Numbered from the stretch's first letter, positions 7,905 to 16,486 are shown. The stretch is DNA of 30,022 nucleotides from Chloroflexota bacterium (GCA_030831265.1 JAURLM010000231.1:1-30022); one strand, 5' to 3'. The notes: a model not told the origin generated them from the letters alone. Numbers and translations: made by a program.

Positions 7905-8894
7905 ATGAGAATTGGACTTGGCAAGGGTGGAGCCGCAGACCGGCAGTTCCTGCGATTTGCGGCGCAGCTTGGCATCCAGGACGTGGTGATAAACACGCCT
8001 CCGGTTCCCGTAAAAAATGGCCGATGGGAACTGGTCGACCTCGTTGCCCTCAAGAACGGCGTTGAAGAGTACGGGCTGAAACTTTCCGCCATCGAAAACA
8101 CGCCCATCGACATGCGCCACCACATCATCGCCGGTGGCCCCCGGTTCGATGAGCAGCTTGAGAACATGGTTCACACCATTCGCAACATCGGCCGGGCTGG
8201 CATCCCGATATACACCATGAGCTGGCGCTACCCGCGCTTCTACCGCACCGGGTTCGAGGAAATTCGTGCAGGTGCAATGGGAACCGCCTACGACGCTTCC
8301 AAAGAGAACTGGCCCAACGTGCTGGACTGGGAGTTGACGCAGGAACGCGCATGGGAATGTCTCGAAACATGGGTCAAGACCATCACGCCCGTAGCCGAAG
8401 AGAACGGCGTACGCATCGGCATCCACCCGGTCGACCCGCCTATGCCGACCATCGCCGGAGTGCCGCAACTCGTCCACAACTTCGAGGGATACAAGCGGCT
8501 TATCGACATTGTTGACTCTCCGGCAAACTCGGTGCTTCTCTGCCAGGGATCGTTCTCCCAGATGGCAGGCGCGGACGGTGATGGCGAGAACTCGATCTAC
8601 AACATGATCGAATACCTCGTGAAGCGAAAGCGCGTGGTCTACGTCCATTTCCGTAACGTGTCTGGCACGGTTCCTAAATTCCACGAGGAGTTCATCAACA
8701 CCGGTTACGTGGACATGTATCGGGCAATGCGCATCTACGCAGAGAACGGTTTTGACGGCTTCTTCATGGATGATCACGCGCCGGTCGTTGTTGGCGACAC
8801 GGAATACGGCCACCGTGCGCGGGCATTCTCAACCGGATACATCCAGTCGCTGATCGAGGCAGTCACGAACAAGTCACTGTACGGAGCGCATTAG
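7905..8894 (+). CDS. Mannonate dehydratase-family (UxuA-like) TIM-barrel protein, paralogue 3
   Basis: A 329-residue UxuA-family protein, more diverged than the two upstream copies: it starts MRIGLGKGG, lacks the YSGPG segment and has an acidic insertion ADGDGEN at about 223-229. Ligand segments remain: IGIHPVDPP (His174), VLLCQGSFS (Cys213), VYVHFRNV (His248) and FMDDHAP (Asp290, His291). The SPANSVLLCQGS wording is closer to classical UxuA than in the other two copies. The ATG at 7905 has only a weak purine-rich AAGAAG before it. It lies 70 bases after paralogue 2, same strand. Possibly the authentic mannonate dehydratase of the set; this is inference. Confidence 0.87.
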   Translation: MRIGLGKGGAADRQFLRFAAQLGIQDVVINTPPVPVKNGRWELVDLVALKNGVEEYGLKLSAIENTPIDMRHHIIAGGPRFDEQLENMVHTIRNIGRAGIPIYTMSWRYPRFYRTGFEEIRAGAMGTAYDASKENWPNVLDWELTQERAWECLETWVKTITPVAEENGVRIGIHPVDPPMPTIAGVPQLVHNFEGYKRLIDIVDSPANSVLLCQGSFSQMAGADGDGENSIYNMIEYLVKRKRVVYVHFRNVSGTVPKFHEEFINTGYVDMYRAMRIYAENGFDGFFMDDHAPVVVGDTEYGHRARAFSTGYIQSLIEAVTNKSLYGAH

Positions 8895-8932
8895 CGACGC
8901 GCTCACTCGAAAACTGGCCATCCCACTGTGCC

Positions 8933-8956
8933 TTGGCGGGAGTAACATTCCGCCAA
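8933..8956. repeat. Inverted repeat between paralogue 3 and the MFS gene
   Basis: TTGGCGG (8933-8939) and CCGCCAA (8950-8956) form a perfect 7-bp inverted repeat with a 10-base spacer, about 40 bases before the transporter start. There is no T-run on either side, so an intrinsic terminator is unlikely. A regulator's operator or a processing/stability hairpin between operon genes fits better. Confidence 0.4.
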
Positions 8957-8996
8957 TGCCAAACGTGCCCAGCCAAAACCACCGGACAACCACCTC

Positions 8997-10496
8997 TTGA
9001 GCGCTGAAAACGCTCACTCCGATACATCAGGCCCGTCACAGGAAGACCTCGAGCGCGCCTACGCAGCGAAGTGGAAGGCGTTCGGCGCCATAAGCATCTC
9101 GTTCTTCACTATGGTGATGAGCATGTCGATGGTCTTCCTCGGGCTATCGGCAATCGCGGATGACTTCGGCGTGACGCTTCGTGCCGCCCAGTGGGTGGTG
9201 ATCGCACAGGCACTGACTATCAGCGCTCTCATGCTGCCGATGGGCAGGATGGCCGACATCATAGGCCGCAAGCGCGTCCACCTGATTGGCCTGACGCTGT
9301 TCATGGGTGGAGCGATCTTCACCGCCCTCTCCCCGATGTTCGGCAGTTTCGGAATCCTCATCCTCTCCCGAGTCATCATGGCAATCGGCAACTCAATGGG
9401 CCAGTCGGTCGGCACGGCAATGGTCATCTCCGTGTTTCCACCGGCGGAGCGCGGCAAGGCAATCGGCAGCCAGACCACCGCGGTTGCGGTTGGAGGAGCC
9501 GTCGGGCCGGCACTTGCAGGCCCAATCATCCAGTGGCTCGGCTGGGAATGGCTGTTCTGGATACTCGTCCCGCCGATAGCCATCGCTTTTGTCGCCGGTT
9601 ATTTCATTCTCGATGAAAAACTCGTCAGCCAGAATCGGCGGGGTGGCGGCGCAAAATTCGACTGGCTTGGTTCCATCCTTTCCGCGGCTTCGATCATTGG
9701 CGTGATCCTGCTGATCAGCAACCCGCTGGCCATCAGTTGGACCTCACCTGCGATGCTTGGCGGCGGAGCGGTAGTGACAGCACTGGTTGCCAGCTTCATC
9801 ACATGGGAGCTGCGTATTGAATCCCCAATGCTGCAGCTGCGCATGTTCCGAAACATGGTATTCAGCATGGGAATCACGACGCGGTTTGTCGGATTCCTCG
9901 GAACGACCGCCGTGCGCATCCTGATGCCGATCTATCTCATCAGCCTTCGTGGCGAGTCTGAGGGGCTTGCAGGGTTGATGCTGTTCATGGCGTCGCTCGG
10001 TATGGCGACCGGAGCGCAGGCATCCGGTCGGCTGGCAGACCGCTTCTCTGAACGACCGTTCACAATCTTCGGGTTCGTGATCTTGATTGCCAGTGCAGTC
10101 GTATTTTCGTTCACGACGGTTGACACCGAGTTCTGGATTGTCATCACTGCTCTTATCGTGAACGGACTTGCCATAGGTTTCTGGAACGTGCCGAACAACA
10201 GCACGATCATGGGTTCCGTTCCGCGTTCTGAATTTGGCGTCGTAGGAGCGTTTACGAACCTCACGCGCAACCTCGGAAATGTGTTTGGGCAGACCATCGC
10301 TGCGGCCATCGTCGTTGGCGTTATGGCGTCCCGCGGTTTCGATATTCCGCTCAGCGAAATAGGTGACACACCTGGAGCCGGGAACGCTTTCATGGCCGGG
10401 TGGAAGGCCGCATACATCCTGGTTACTGGATTCTCTGCGCTGGGACTCCTGCTGGCGATCATCACAAAGCCGCGAGCAGCGGTGGACGAAGACTAG
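8997..10496 (+). CDS. MFS transporter, DHA2-like (14-helix) family
   Basis: A 499-residue inner-membrane transporter of the major facilitator superfamily. A hydrophilic N-terminus of about 28 residues is followed by many hydrophobic helices. The loop after helix 2 carries motif A (GRMADIIGRKR, 83-93). Length and pattern match the 14-helix drug:H+ antiporter-2 group, although such proteins also carry metabolites. The start is uncertain: TTG at 8997 has no clear ribosome-binding site, no ATG or GTG exists between it and the in-frame stop at 8943, and the next ATG lies inside helix 1. It follows the UxuA-like genes, so sugar-acid import or export is a reasonable inference. Confidence 0.88.
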   Translation: MSAENAHSDTSGPSQEDLERAYAAKWKAFGAISISFFTMVMSMSMVFLGLSAIADDFGVTLRAAQWVVIAQALTISALMLPMGRMADIIGRKRVHLIGLTLFMGGAIFTALSPMFGSFGILILSRVIMAIGNSMGQSVGTAMVISVFPPAERGKAIGSQTTAVAVGGAVGPALAGPIIQWLGWEWLFWILVPPIAIAFVAGYFILDEKLVSQNRRGGGAKFDWLGSILSAASIIGVILLISNPLAISWTSPAMLGGGAVVTALVASFITWELRIESPMLQLRMFRNMVFSMGITTRFVGFLGTTAVRILMPIYLISLRGESEGLAGLMLFMASLGMATGAQASGRLADRFSERPFTIFGFVILIASAVVFSFTTVDTEFWIVITALIVNGLAIGFWNVPNNSTIMGSVPRSEFGVVGAFTNLTRNLGNVFGQTIAAAIVVGVMASRGFDIPLSEIGDTPGAGNAFMAGWKAAYILVTGFSALGLLLAIITKPRAAVDED

Positions 10497-10507
10497 TTCC
10501 TTCGGCC

Positions 10508-11260
10508 CTACTTCTGCCCGGCGAAGAACGTCTCCGCATCATCTTGCGGATAAAAACCAAGGACCTCATTTGTTTCTCGAAGGTCGAATATGCGGCGGCC
10601 GTTGTTGCTGACCGCATAGGCGACTGTGAATTCACGGTCGATTTCGAGTGCTTTCGTGAACGCGGTGATGAGGTCACGCCTGCTCAGGTACATCGCCCTG
10701 ACGTAGTTTTCTCCGGGCGTGCCGACAGCCCGTAGCGGCGTGTCATCATTGCCGATCGCACCGATCCGCATTGCGACGAACTGAACTCCGTGCTTGCGGG
10801 CAAACAGCCTGCCGTAGATCTCACCGGTCGCCTTCGAGGCACCGTAGATGGAGCTCGGGTTGAAGTAGTCACCGAGACGCAGCATCACCCGCTTCGACAT
10901 GTCCAGCTCGTTCGGGGAATCGGTCATGGTCTCGCCGTGCTGGGTGTGGTTGGTGCTGGCGAAAATGACCTTTTTCACCCCGGAACGCCGCGCCTCTTCC
11001 AGCACGTTGAACGTCCCGATGATGTTATTCCTGAGCATGCTCTCCCAGCTGCCTGTCGGGCTGGGGTCACCGGCCAGGTGAATCACTGCCTGGAGGCCTT
11101 CGAATTTGCCTGGCATGGAACTGGCATCGGAAACATCGGCTACCGTGGATTCAAACGCCTGCGGAGCCAGCGTGAACGACTTGATTTTGTACTTTGGGTC
11201 GAGACCTGATCGCAGAAATCCCCCAATTCGACCTTCCGCCCCGGTAATTCCGATTTTCAT
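10508..11260 (-). CDS. NAD-dependent epimerase/dehydratase, uronate dehydrogenase-like
   Basis: A 250-residue extended-type short-chain dehydrogenase. The Rossmann motif GITGAEGRIGG (4-14) and the catalytic pair YGASK (Tyr139, Lys143) are intact. The NIIGTFNVLEEARRSGVKKV block, the TVAYAVSNNGRR block and the ending LGFYPQDDAE resemble uronate dehydrogenases, which oxidise uronates to aldarolactones with NAD+. The ATG at 11260 is chosen because MKIGITG is the natural start; an open frame extends upstream to 11380 but adds unrelated residues. It converges on the MFS gene with an 11-base gap. Fits the same sugar-acid theme as the UxuA-like genes, though it would feed the oxidative route rather than mannonate. 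Confidence 0.85.
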   Translation of the reverse strand: MKIGITGAEGRIGGFLRSGLDPKYKIKSFTLAPQAFESTVADVSDASSMPGKFEGLQAVIHLAGDPSPTGSWESMLRNNIIGTFNVLEEARRSGVKKVIFASTNHTQHGETMTDSPNELDMSKRVMLRLGDYFNPSSIYGASKATGEIYGRLFARKHGVQFVAMRIGAIGNDDTPLRAVGTPGENYVRAMYLSRRDLITAFTKALEIDREFTVAYAVSNNGRRIFDLRETNEVLGFYPQDDAETFFAGQK

Positions 11261-11342
11261 AGGTGTGATGCCCTGCCAGTGCCTGTGATTGTTGGGGCAC
11301 AGGGTATCGGAACCGGCGGGCATGCGTGTGGAACCGACCGGG

Positions 11343-11717
11343 CTACTCCGCATCCCGGTCAAGGCCACGTGACAGCGCATCCAGCAGAATCGCCATGCCT
11401 TCTGGCATCTCCGGCGCAGTCGGCCGCATCATTCCAAGCATGTCTGCGAGGGCGCGCAAGGCGGAAACTCGTGACGATTCGGTGCCGTCTCCGATTCCAA
11501 TGCGCCATAACTCGGCCTTGATCTCGATGTCCGTGGGTACATATGAACGATCTGGTTCCACCGGAGGATCGACCAGGCCCGGCGGTTCTGCCACAGCGTC
11601 ACCCGCACTTACCCGCCGCCTAAGCGTTACGGGGAGCTCCGATAGGCCAGAATTCCCGGTGCCGTTAGCCTCAACCGTCAGATGCCGACCATTACCTGCC
11701 ACACCACTCACCGCCAT
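11343..11717 (-). CDS. Small orphan protein, helical C-terminus, function unknown
   Basis: A 124-residue protein I cannot name. The N-terminal half (1-60) is Pro/Gly/Val-rich and probably disordered. The C-terminal half (about 64-120) is helical (IKAELWRIGIGDGTESSRVS, then ALRALADMLGMM and GMAILLDAL). This loosely recalls helical parts of phage terminase small-subunit proteins, but that is weak. The ATG at 11717 has AGGAAAGG immediately upstream, which favours this frame over the open plus-strand frame opposite. The 82-base gap to the epimerase on the same strand allows a shared transcript. Confidence 0.55.
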   Translation of the reverse strand: MAVSGVAGNGRHLTVEANGTGNSGLSELPVTLRRRVSAGDAVAEPPGLVDPPVEPDRSYVPTDIEIKAELWRIGIGDGTESSRVSALRALADMLGMMRPTAPEMPEGMAILLDALSRGLDRDAE

Positions 11718-11880
11718 CCCTTTCCTGCGCCTGTATCAGTCCATGCTCATCTACATGTGCATCTGGTTCAACCCACAACTGTCACAAACAAACCTTGTGA
11801 CACCGCCAATCACCTGACTTCCTGTGTTCTGGCGGTACAATCCTCGGCTGTCGATACATCCGCAATATCCAGAGGTTGCC

Positions 11881-13377
11881 ATGCCACGCATTCTGATCAC
11901 CGGCTGCGAACAGGAAATTTCAACGTTCAACCCCGTCGCCTGTCACTACGATTTCTTCAACATCCTGCGCGGTGACGAGCTTGTAGAGCTGAACCGTGGC
12001 CGAAACAGCACCGTCGGTGGGGCGGTGAAGCATTTCGAGCAAGCTGGCGTTGAGATTGTTCCAACATGGCACGCCCAGGGAGACGCGGCCGGGCCACTCG
12101 ACCATGCCGACTTCTTGCGCATGGCTACAGAGTTGCTTGATGCGCTGAAACCTCACGCAGGAAAAATAGACGGAGCGTATTTCTCGCTTCACGGCTCGAT
12201 GGGTACAACAGCTGAGTTGGACCCGGAAGGCTATCTGCTGCAGGAAGCGCGCAAGATTCTCGGCGAAGAGGTTCCAATAGTCATTTCACTGGACCTTCAT
12301 GGCGTCCTGACGGCTCGGATGATGCAGCATGCTGATGCCGTCGTTTCCTACCACACTTACCCGCATGTGGATTTCGCCAACACGGGTGAACGCGCTGCGA
12401 AGTTGCTGCTGCGAATTGTCAACGATGGCATAAAGCCGGTTGGTGTCCGCGTACGAGTCCCCGCGCTGGTGCGAGGCAACGAGCTAATCACAGAAACCGG
12501 CCTGTTTGGCGCACAGATCAGGTATGCCCAGGAGCTGCAGCAGGATTCCGAAGTTCTGTCTGCAGGTTTTCTCATCTGCAACCCGTTCACGGATGTTCCT
12601 GAACTTTGCTCACAAGGTTTCGTCTACACCAACGGCAACGTGCAAAAGGCGACCGATGGTGCCGTCAAAATGACGACGGATTTCTGGCCGAACCGGGCGA
12701 AGATGCAGGGACAGTTGATTCCACTTGTCGATGCAGTGAAAAAGGCTGCGGCAATGAAAGGCCCGATAGCGTTCACGGATGCTGCCGATGCCACAAGCTC
12801 CGGTGCATCCGGTAATTCGAACGCAATCGTCGCAGAGATGCTGCGACAGAATTACCCACACACGGTGCTTGCACCTATCGCCGACCCGACGCTGGCAGCG
12901 CAAGCGCACGAAGCCGGTGTCGGTGCTCGCATCCGCGGCAAAGTGGGCGGGTCGCTCGATCCGCGGTACACACCGCTGGACATGGAACTGGAGGTCATCT
13001 CGCTCTCCGATGCCCCGTTCGACCTTGAAACGTGGGTGTTCACGCAGGTTCCAGGCAAGTCCGCCGTCCTCCACAGTGGCAACATCACGTTTGTAGTAAC
13101 TACAGAACCGGTGATGCACGTTGACCGCGCCCTGTTCCTGGTCAACGGACAAAATCCGAAGGATTTCCACTCTACGGTGGTCAAGTCGCCCCATTGCGAA
13201 CCACAGTTCTTCAATGACTGGGTCGAGGCAAACCTGAACGTCGACGCGCCCGGTGCTACATCAGCAAATCTGAAGTCGCTAGGCCACACGATCTGTGCGC
13301 GCCCAATGTACCCGCTCGATGACAACGTGGAGTTCACCCCGAAACCGGAGGTGTTCTCTCGCTCAACTAGAAATTGA
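11881..13377 (+). CDS. M81 family metallopeptidase (MlrC-like)
   Basis: A 498-residue protein of the microcystinase C family, zinc enzymes whose best-known member cleaves the linear tetrapeptide formed during microcystin breakdown. It has the family N-terminal domain (EISTFNP at 12-18, FSLHGSM at 101-107) with metal-ligand candidates Asp138 and His140 in SLDLHG and His158/His162 in YHTYPH. The C-terminal domain contains TDAADATSSGASGNSN. Most M81 proteins act on unknown substrates, so the microcystin link should not be assumed. The ATG at 11881 has AGAGG 5 bases upstream; an earlier in-frame start at 11824 is less likely. Its 3' end overlaps the convergent orphan gene by 11 bases. Confidence 0.88.
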   Translation: MPRILITGCEQEISTFNPVACHYDFFNILRGDELVELNRGRNSTVGGAVKHFEQAGVEIVPTWHAQGDAAGPLDHADFLRMATELLDALKPHAGKIDGAYFSLHGSMGTTAELDPEGYLLQEARKILGEEVPIVISLDLHGVLTARMMQHADAVVSYHTYPHVDFANTGERAAKLLLRIVNDGIKPVGVRVRVPALVRGNELITETGLFGAQIRYAQELQQDSEVLSAGFLICNPFTDVPELCSQGFVYTNGNVQKATDGAVKMTTDFWPNRAKMQGQLIPLVDAVKKAAAMKGPIAFTDAADATSSGASGNSNAIVAEMLRQNYPHTVLAPIADPTLAAQAHEAGVGARIRGKVGGSLDPRYTPLDMELEVISLSDAPFDLETWVFTQVPGKSAVLHSGNITFVVTTEPVMHVDRALFLVNGQNPKDFHSTVVKSPHCEPQFFNDWVEANLNVDAPGATSANLKSLGHTICARPMYPLDDNVEFTPKPEVFSRSTRN

Positions 13378-13618
13378 ACAATGTCCCGGTGCCAGCCACC
13401 CCTCTACGCTGACCGGGTAATTGCAATAGCGCCCGTTGCGGATCGAACTGTTCCGTCAGGTACTGGTTGAACGTCAGGGTTGGCTGCTGCCCCGAGCGAA
13501 TCTGTGAACCTAGCTCGCCGAGAAAGCTGTTGAACGTGGGCGAAAATAGCGCCTGGAACTGGCGGTCCTGTCCCGGAGGCAGGTTCGCAGGTAGCATCGA
13601 CTGAAAAAGCGTTCCCAC
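13367..13618 (-). CDS. Small orphan protein, phage-like
   Basis: An 83-residue protein beginning MGTLFQSMLPANLPPGQ and ending GTGTLFNF. Its middle (FLGELGSQIRSGQQPTLTFN, then QYLTEQFDPQRALLQLPGQRRG) resembles small proteins found among tailed-phage structural genes, judged from memory of style rather than an alignment. No domain can be named. The GTG start at 13618 has no obvious ribosome-binding site; an internal ATG at residue 8 is possible. It follows the next gene on the same strand by 32 bases, so the two were probably transcribed together. Confidence 0.5.
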   Translation of the reverse strand: MGTLFQSMLPANLPPGQDRQFQALFSPTFNSFLGELGSQIRSGQQPTLTFNQYLTEQFDPQRALLQLPGQRRGVAGTGTLFNF

Positions 13619-13650
13619 CGACGTGTCAGGTATGCCCGGTGCTTACGGAC

Positions 13651-14700
13651 TCAGATCACTTTTGGCTCTGGCACAGACCAGTCGCTGCTCAGGTGAGCCG
13701 CTGGCAGTCGAAGGTCTGGTAGCTGTGGAGCGCGATGATCGATACCACCGGTGAGAGCCAACCAGTGTTGGTTGTCCTTGACCATGCCCAGGGCACCGTT
13801 CAGTTCTGCACCTGATCGGTCCTGTAACGCGTTTAGATTTGCCGACCGACGATCGAAAACAGCCTGGATCATGGCCTTCACCTCGCCAGTGAACGCCTCT
13901 GAATGCTGCTCAGCGACTTGCGAAAGTTGAGATGCCCAGAACTTCAACTCTGACTTCATGCTGTGGGCGGTATTAATGTTCGCCCACGCCTCGGTGTACT
14001 TACCTTTCCAGAACTGGAGCCGTTCAAATGCGTGATCTGACAGGTCAGAATTCCCGATGGCGTACAGCTTGCCTTTGAGCAACGCCGATGCTGCCGGAAT
14101 TTCGATCTCGACACCTGCCTGTTCCAACCTGCCCAGCCAGTATTCGACACACGATTTCTGGTGGATATATTCGTCCATGCTGGTCAGGTTTACACCGTAC
14201 ATTCGAAGTTTTTCGATGGTCTGGCCGAGCACCACATGTTCGTACCAAGCCATACCAAGTTGATAGGCGAAGGTAGATGTGAAGTAACTACGGCCCGACT
14301 TTGCAGCAATCTCTTCCAGCGGGTATCGCTTCGAATTGGGGACATCGGGATCAACCGATTGCTTCCAGATTGTTCCATCGAAACGGGCAAGAAAGTCCAG
14401 GTGCTCTTCTGGTCGGCCAAAGAAACCGGTAGGAGCTTTACCTGGCGCAGCCCAGTTCCGTGGATGAACCTGAAACCAGTAATTGGCGCGTGCACGCGTT
14501 TTGGGGCCGTCAGGACCGTAAATGACCACGTGGGCCATGTTGATCGCCCAGATTTCGGTCGTCTCCGGCAATGCAAAGACCAGGTCACGGGTCTCCTCAG
14601 CGTATCCGAGAAGGCAGATGTCCCGCTGGGTCGTCTCCCCTCCCGGTTCGACTGCATTTGCAACTGTAACTGGTTCTTCCACCGGCACTACCTCCCACAT
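13651..14700 (-). CDS. Phage-associated protein of unknown function (Rossmann-like N-terminus, helical C-terminus)
   Basis: A 349-residue protein. The first 210 residues form an alpha/beta fold with blocks ICLLGYAEETRDL (28-40), EIWAINMAHVV (49-59), YWFQVHPRNW (74-83), KRYPLEEI (124-131), YFTSTFAYQLGMAWYEH (139-155), LRMYGVNL (165-172) and SCVEYWLGRLEQAGVEIEIP (183-202). I recognise this chain of blocks from a widespread family of uncharacterised phage and prophage proteins. The remainder (220-320) is helical. The ATG at 14700 is preferred for the GGTGG before it; the frame is open to a TTG at 14742, which would add 14 residues. Function unknown; an NTP- or sugar-nucleotide-related role is possible. 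Confidence 0.65.
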   Translation of the reverse strand: MWEVVPVEEPVTVANAVEPGGETTQRDICLLGYAEETRDLVFALPETTEIWAINMAHVVIYGPDGPKTRARANYWFQVHPRNWAAPGKAPTGFFGRPEEHLDFLARFDGTIWKQSVDPDVPNSKRYPLEEIAAKSGRSYFTSTFAYQLGMAWYEHVVLGQTIEKLRMYGVNLTSMDEYIHQKSCVEYWLGRLEQAGVEIEIPAASALLKGKLYAIGNSDLSDHAFERLQFWKGKYTEAWANINTAHSMKSELKFWASQLSQVAEQHSEAFTGEVKAMIQAVFDRRSANLNALQDRSGAELNGALGMVKDNQHWLALTGGIDHRAPQLPDLRLPAAHLSSDWSVPEPKVI

Positions 14701-14996
14701 GTTTCCACCACGTCCGTCATTCTGCAGCTTTACGATTCCCAAGCCGAGACCCTTGTGTCTGGTCTTCCTCGTACGGTCACTTCACGAAATACTGCGTGAG
14801 CCTCTTAAGCAAAATGCGGTTACATGCGTCGGCCTACGCCATACGCCGCACGCGATGACAACATGCAGGAACTCCAGCACCTGTCTGCAACATGCCGAAG
14901 TGTTGACCCGCATCACATCAGCCAGCCAGATGGCGACAATTAGCTCAAGCCTTATGACAGGCTCCGAGTCAGTCTGGATTAACCGGGGGAAAGCCA

Positions 14997-15218
14997 TTGT
15001 ATGAACGGGTGTTGAGCGTGGAGCAGGCAAGAACGCGATATCTGAAGAGCATCATCGCGATGCGACAGCCCGGGACTGGCTCAGAACAACTGCAGGCCAG
15101 CCGTGAGTTGAAACGCTCTGTTACCGCATTGCAGAGTGCGCAGCGCAGAAAGCGGCTCCAGGACATCCGAAGGCGACACGTTGTCCGTCCTTCTGATTGG
15201 AACCTGGAAGTTCACTAG
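14997..15218 (+). CDS. Small basic helical protein, hypothetical
   Basis: A 73-residue, strongly basic, helix-rich peptide (MYERVLSVEQARTRYLKSII, later ELKRSVTALQSAQRRKRLQD). The TTG start at 14997 has GGGGGA about 5-8 bases upstream, the main support for this gene. No family is recognised. It is convergent with the 15228-15665 gene (9 bases apart) and may belong to the same phage-like island. A nucleic-acid-binding role is conceivable from charge alone. It could be a chance frame. Confidence 0.35.
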   Translation: MYERVLSVEQARTRYLKSIIAMRQPGTGSEQLQASRELKRSVTALQSAQRRKRLQDIRRRHVVRPSDWNLEVH

Positions 15219-15227
15219 TCCCCGGAA

Positions 15228-15665
15228 TCAGAGAGAAACACCAGGCACATAGATGCGAGCGGTTCCGCCAACACGCTTTCGGTGCGCCCAACTACGGTAA
15301 TCACGCCATATTGCCGCCAGTTCGCGGCGCGCATCCCAGTTCTGCCTGTCCGCAAGCTGTTCCGGAACGAGCCTTTGCCCGCGTAAACCCTGCCGTTCGG
15401 CAATCTTCAAAGCAGTACGCTCGCTCACCCACGCCGCAAGTTCTTCAACCTGTGATTCTGATGCCGACTGTTCAGCAAGCACGCCGAACATCTCGGACTC
15501 ACCTCGAAACCGCAGGCGAAATTCGTGTTTGTAGACACGCTCGCCGGATTCCGGTGCAGAGCCAACCAGCCATGACTGGACGTACTCCACGCCATTCGGC
15601 ACAGCAAATCCGGTGCGATCGTCAATGACCGCGCCGTGTGGCACGTAAATCTCCGGTTGTGGCAA
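15228..15665 (-). CDS. Orphan protein in phage-like island, function unknown
   Basis: A 145-residue protein without a recognised domain. It has a beta-rich first half (GVEYVQSWLVGS, VYKHEFRLRFRGE) and a helical second half (about 68-128, including VEELAAWVSERTALKIAERQ and RRELAAIWRDYRSWAHRKR), ending TARIYVPGVSL. The TTG start at 15665 follows a stop codon by one codon and has GGGGGTG at a good distance. It shares strand and orphan character with the two phage-like genes downstream (13367-14700), separated by about 530 bases. Assignment to the same element is inference. Confidence 0.55.
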   Translation of the reverse strand: MPQPEIYVPHGAVIDDRTGFAVPNGVEYVQSWLVGSAPESGERVYKHEFRLRFRGESEMFGVLAEQSASESQVEELAAWVSERTALKIAERQGLRGQRLVPEQLADRQNWDARRELAAIWRDYRSWAHRKRVGGTARIYVPGVSL

Positions 15666-15769
15666 GTTTCACCCCCAGCAGCAGTTACCGAGCCAGCTCA
15701 TCAGCCAGGCCCTGGTTCGATGCTAGCCGGTCTTAATGCAAAACCAGACACCGCAATGGCAGCTACGAT

Positions 15770-16486
15770 CTAGTAAGTCTGCTCAGCACCAATCTTGGAA
15801 GCCTTGCCCCATGCTTCTGCGAGAGTCGCAGGTGATGCGTCACTGGCCTGTGCCGCCTTGATGACAATTGACTCGCGTTCCACCAGCATCTTTGCCACAG
15901 CGGGAAGTTTCGGTGCAACGTCGATCGGAATCTCGATAGCGCCATGAATATCCGCCGCTATCAGGTCACCCGGACGCACCAGCACCCCGGCAATGCCAAT
16001 CGGCACATTGAACTCAAGTGCGTGAACGTAGCCATGCGAAACCATCACTTCACGCGCCCAGAACGGGAAGCCCATCTCCTCCGCCTCTTTCAGGTCACGT
16101 ACACCACCGTCTGTCACCGCACCTACGCAGCCGAGGCCTAGTGCGGTGTTGCCCTGCACTTCACCCCAGTAGGACCCGATGGAGTCCGGGTAGTCGATAT
16201 CGTGCAGCACAACCATGCGTGGTGCCGGGATGGAAACTATCGCATCCCAGTAGTCTGAACGGCCAAGCGCCTTCGGAGAACGATGCCGTGCGGATATAAG
16301 CCCGGTCACCGCATACCCAACAACGGTCCCTTCTACAGGTGAAATGCAACGAACCTCAGGGCGCAGGAATCCTTCCGTACGTGGCCGAACATTCAGTTCC
16401 TCGAGCGCGTTGGCGATAGTCGGGGTGTCCAATTTTGAGATGGCAGCAAGTTGTTCAGCCGTCAGAGGGCCTGTCGTCTCGGGCAT
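15770..16486 (-). CDS. RraA family protein (HMG aldolase/oxaloacetate decarboxylase-like)
   Basis: A 238-residue RraA-fold protein. The fold's active-site signature is present: WGEVQGNTALGLGCVGAVTD (107-126) continuing GGVRD, with metal-site residues Arg130 and Asp131. The C-terminal block GVLVRPGDLIAADIHGAIEI (168-187) matches the family. Members with these residues act as 4-hydroxy-4-methyl-2-oxoglutarate aldolases or oxaloacetate decarboxylases on pyruvate-yielding acids, rather than as RNase E inhibitors. The ATG at 16486 is preferred because AAGGA lies 7 bases upstream; the ATG at 16495 has AAGG directly against it. A role in carboxylic-acid catabolism fits the sugar-acid genes nearby. 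Confidence 0.85.
   Translation of the reverse strand: MPETTGPLTAEQLAAISKLDTPTIANALEELNVRPRTEGFLRPEVRCISPVEGTVVGYAVTGLISARHRSPKALGRSDYWDAIVSIPAPRMVVLHDIDYPDSIGSYWGEVQGNTALGLGCVGAVTDGGVRDLKEAEEMGFPFWAREVMVSHGYVHALEFNVPIGIAGVLVRPGDLIAADIHGAIEIPIDVAPKLPAVAKMLVERESIVIKAAQASDASPATLAEAWGKASKIGAEQTY

Noticed and set aside
11326..11817. Plus-strand open frame of 163 codons.
   Set aside because: Ser/Arg/Pro-rich shadow of the minus-strand orphan gene at 11343-11717, which has a good ribosome-binding site.
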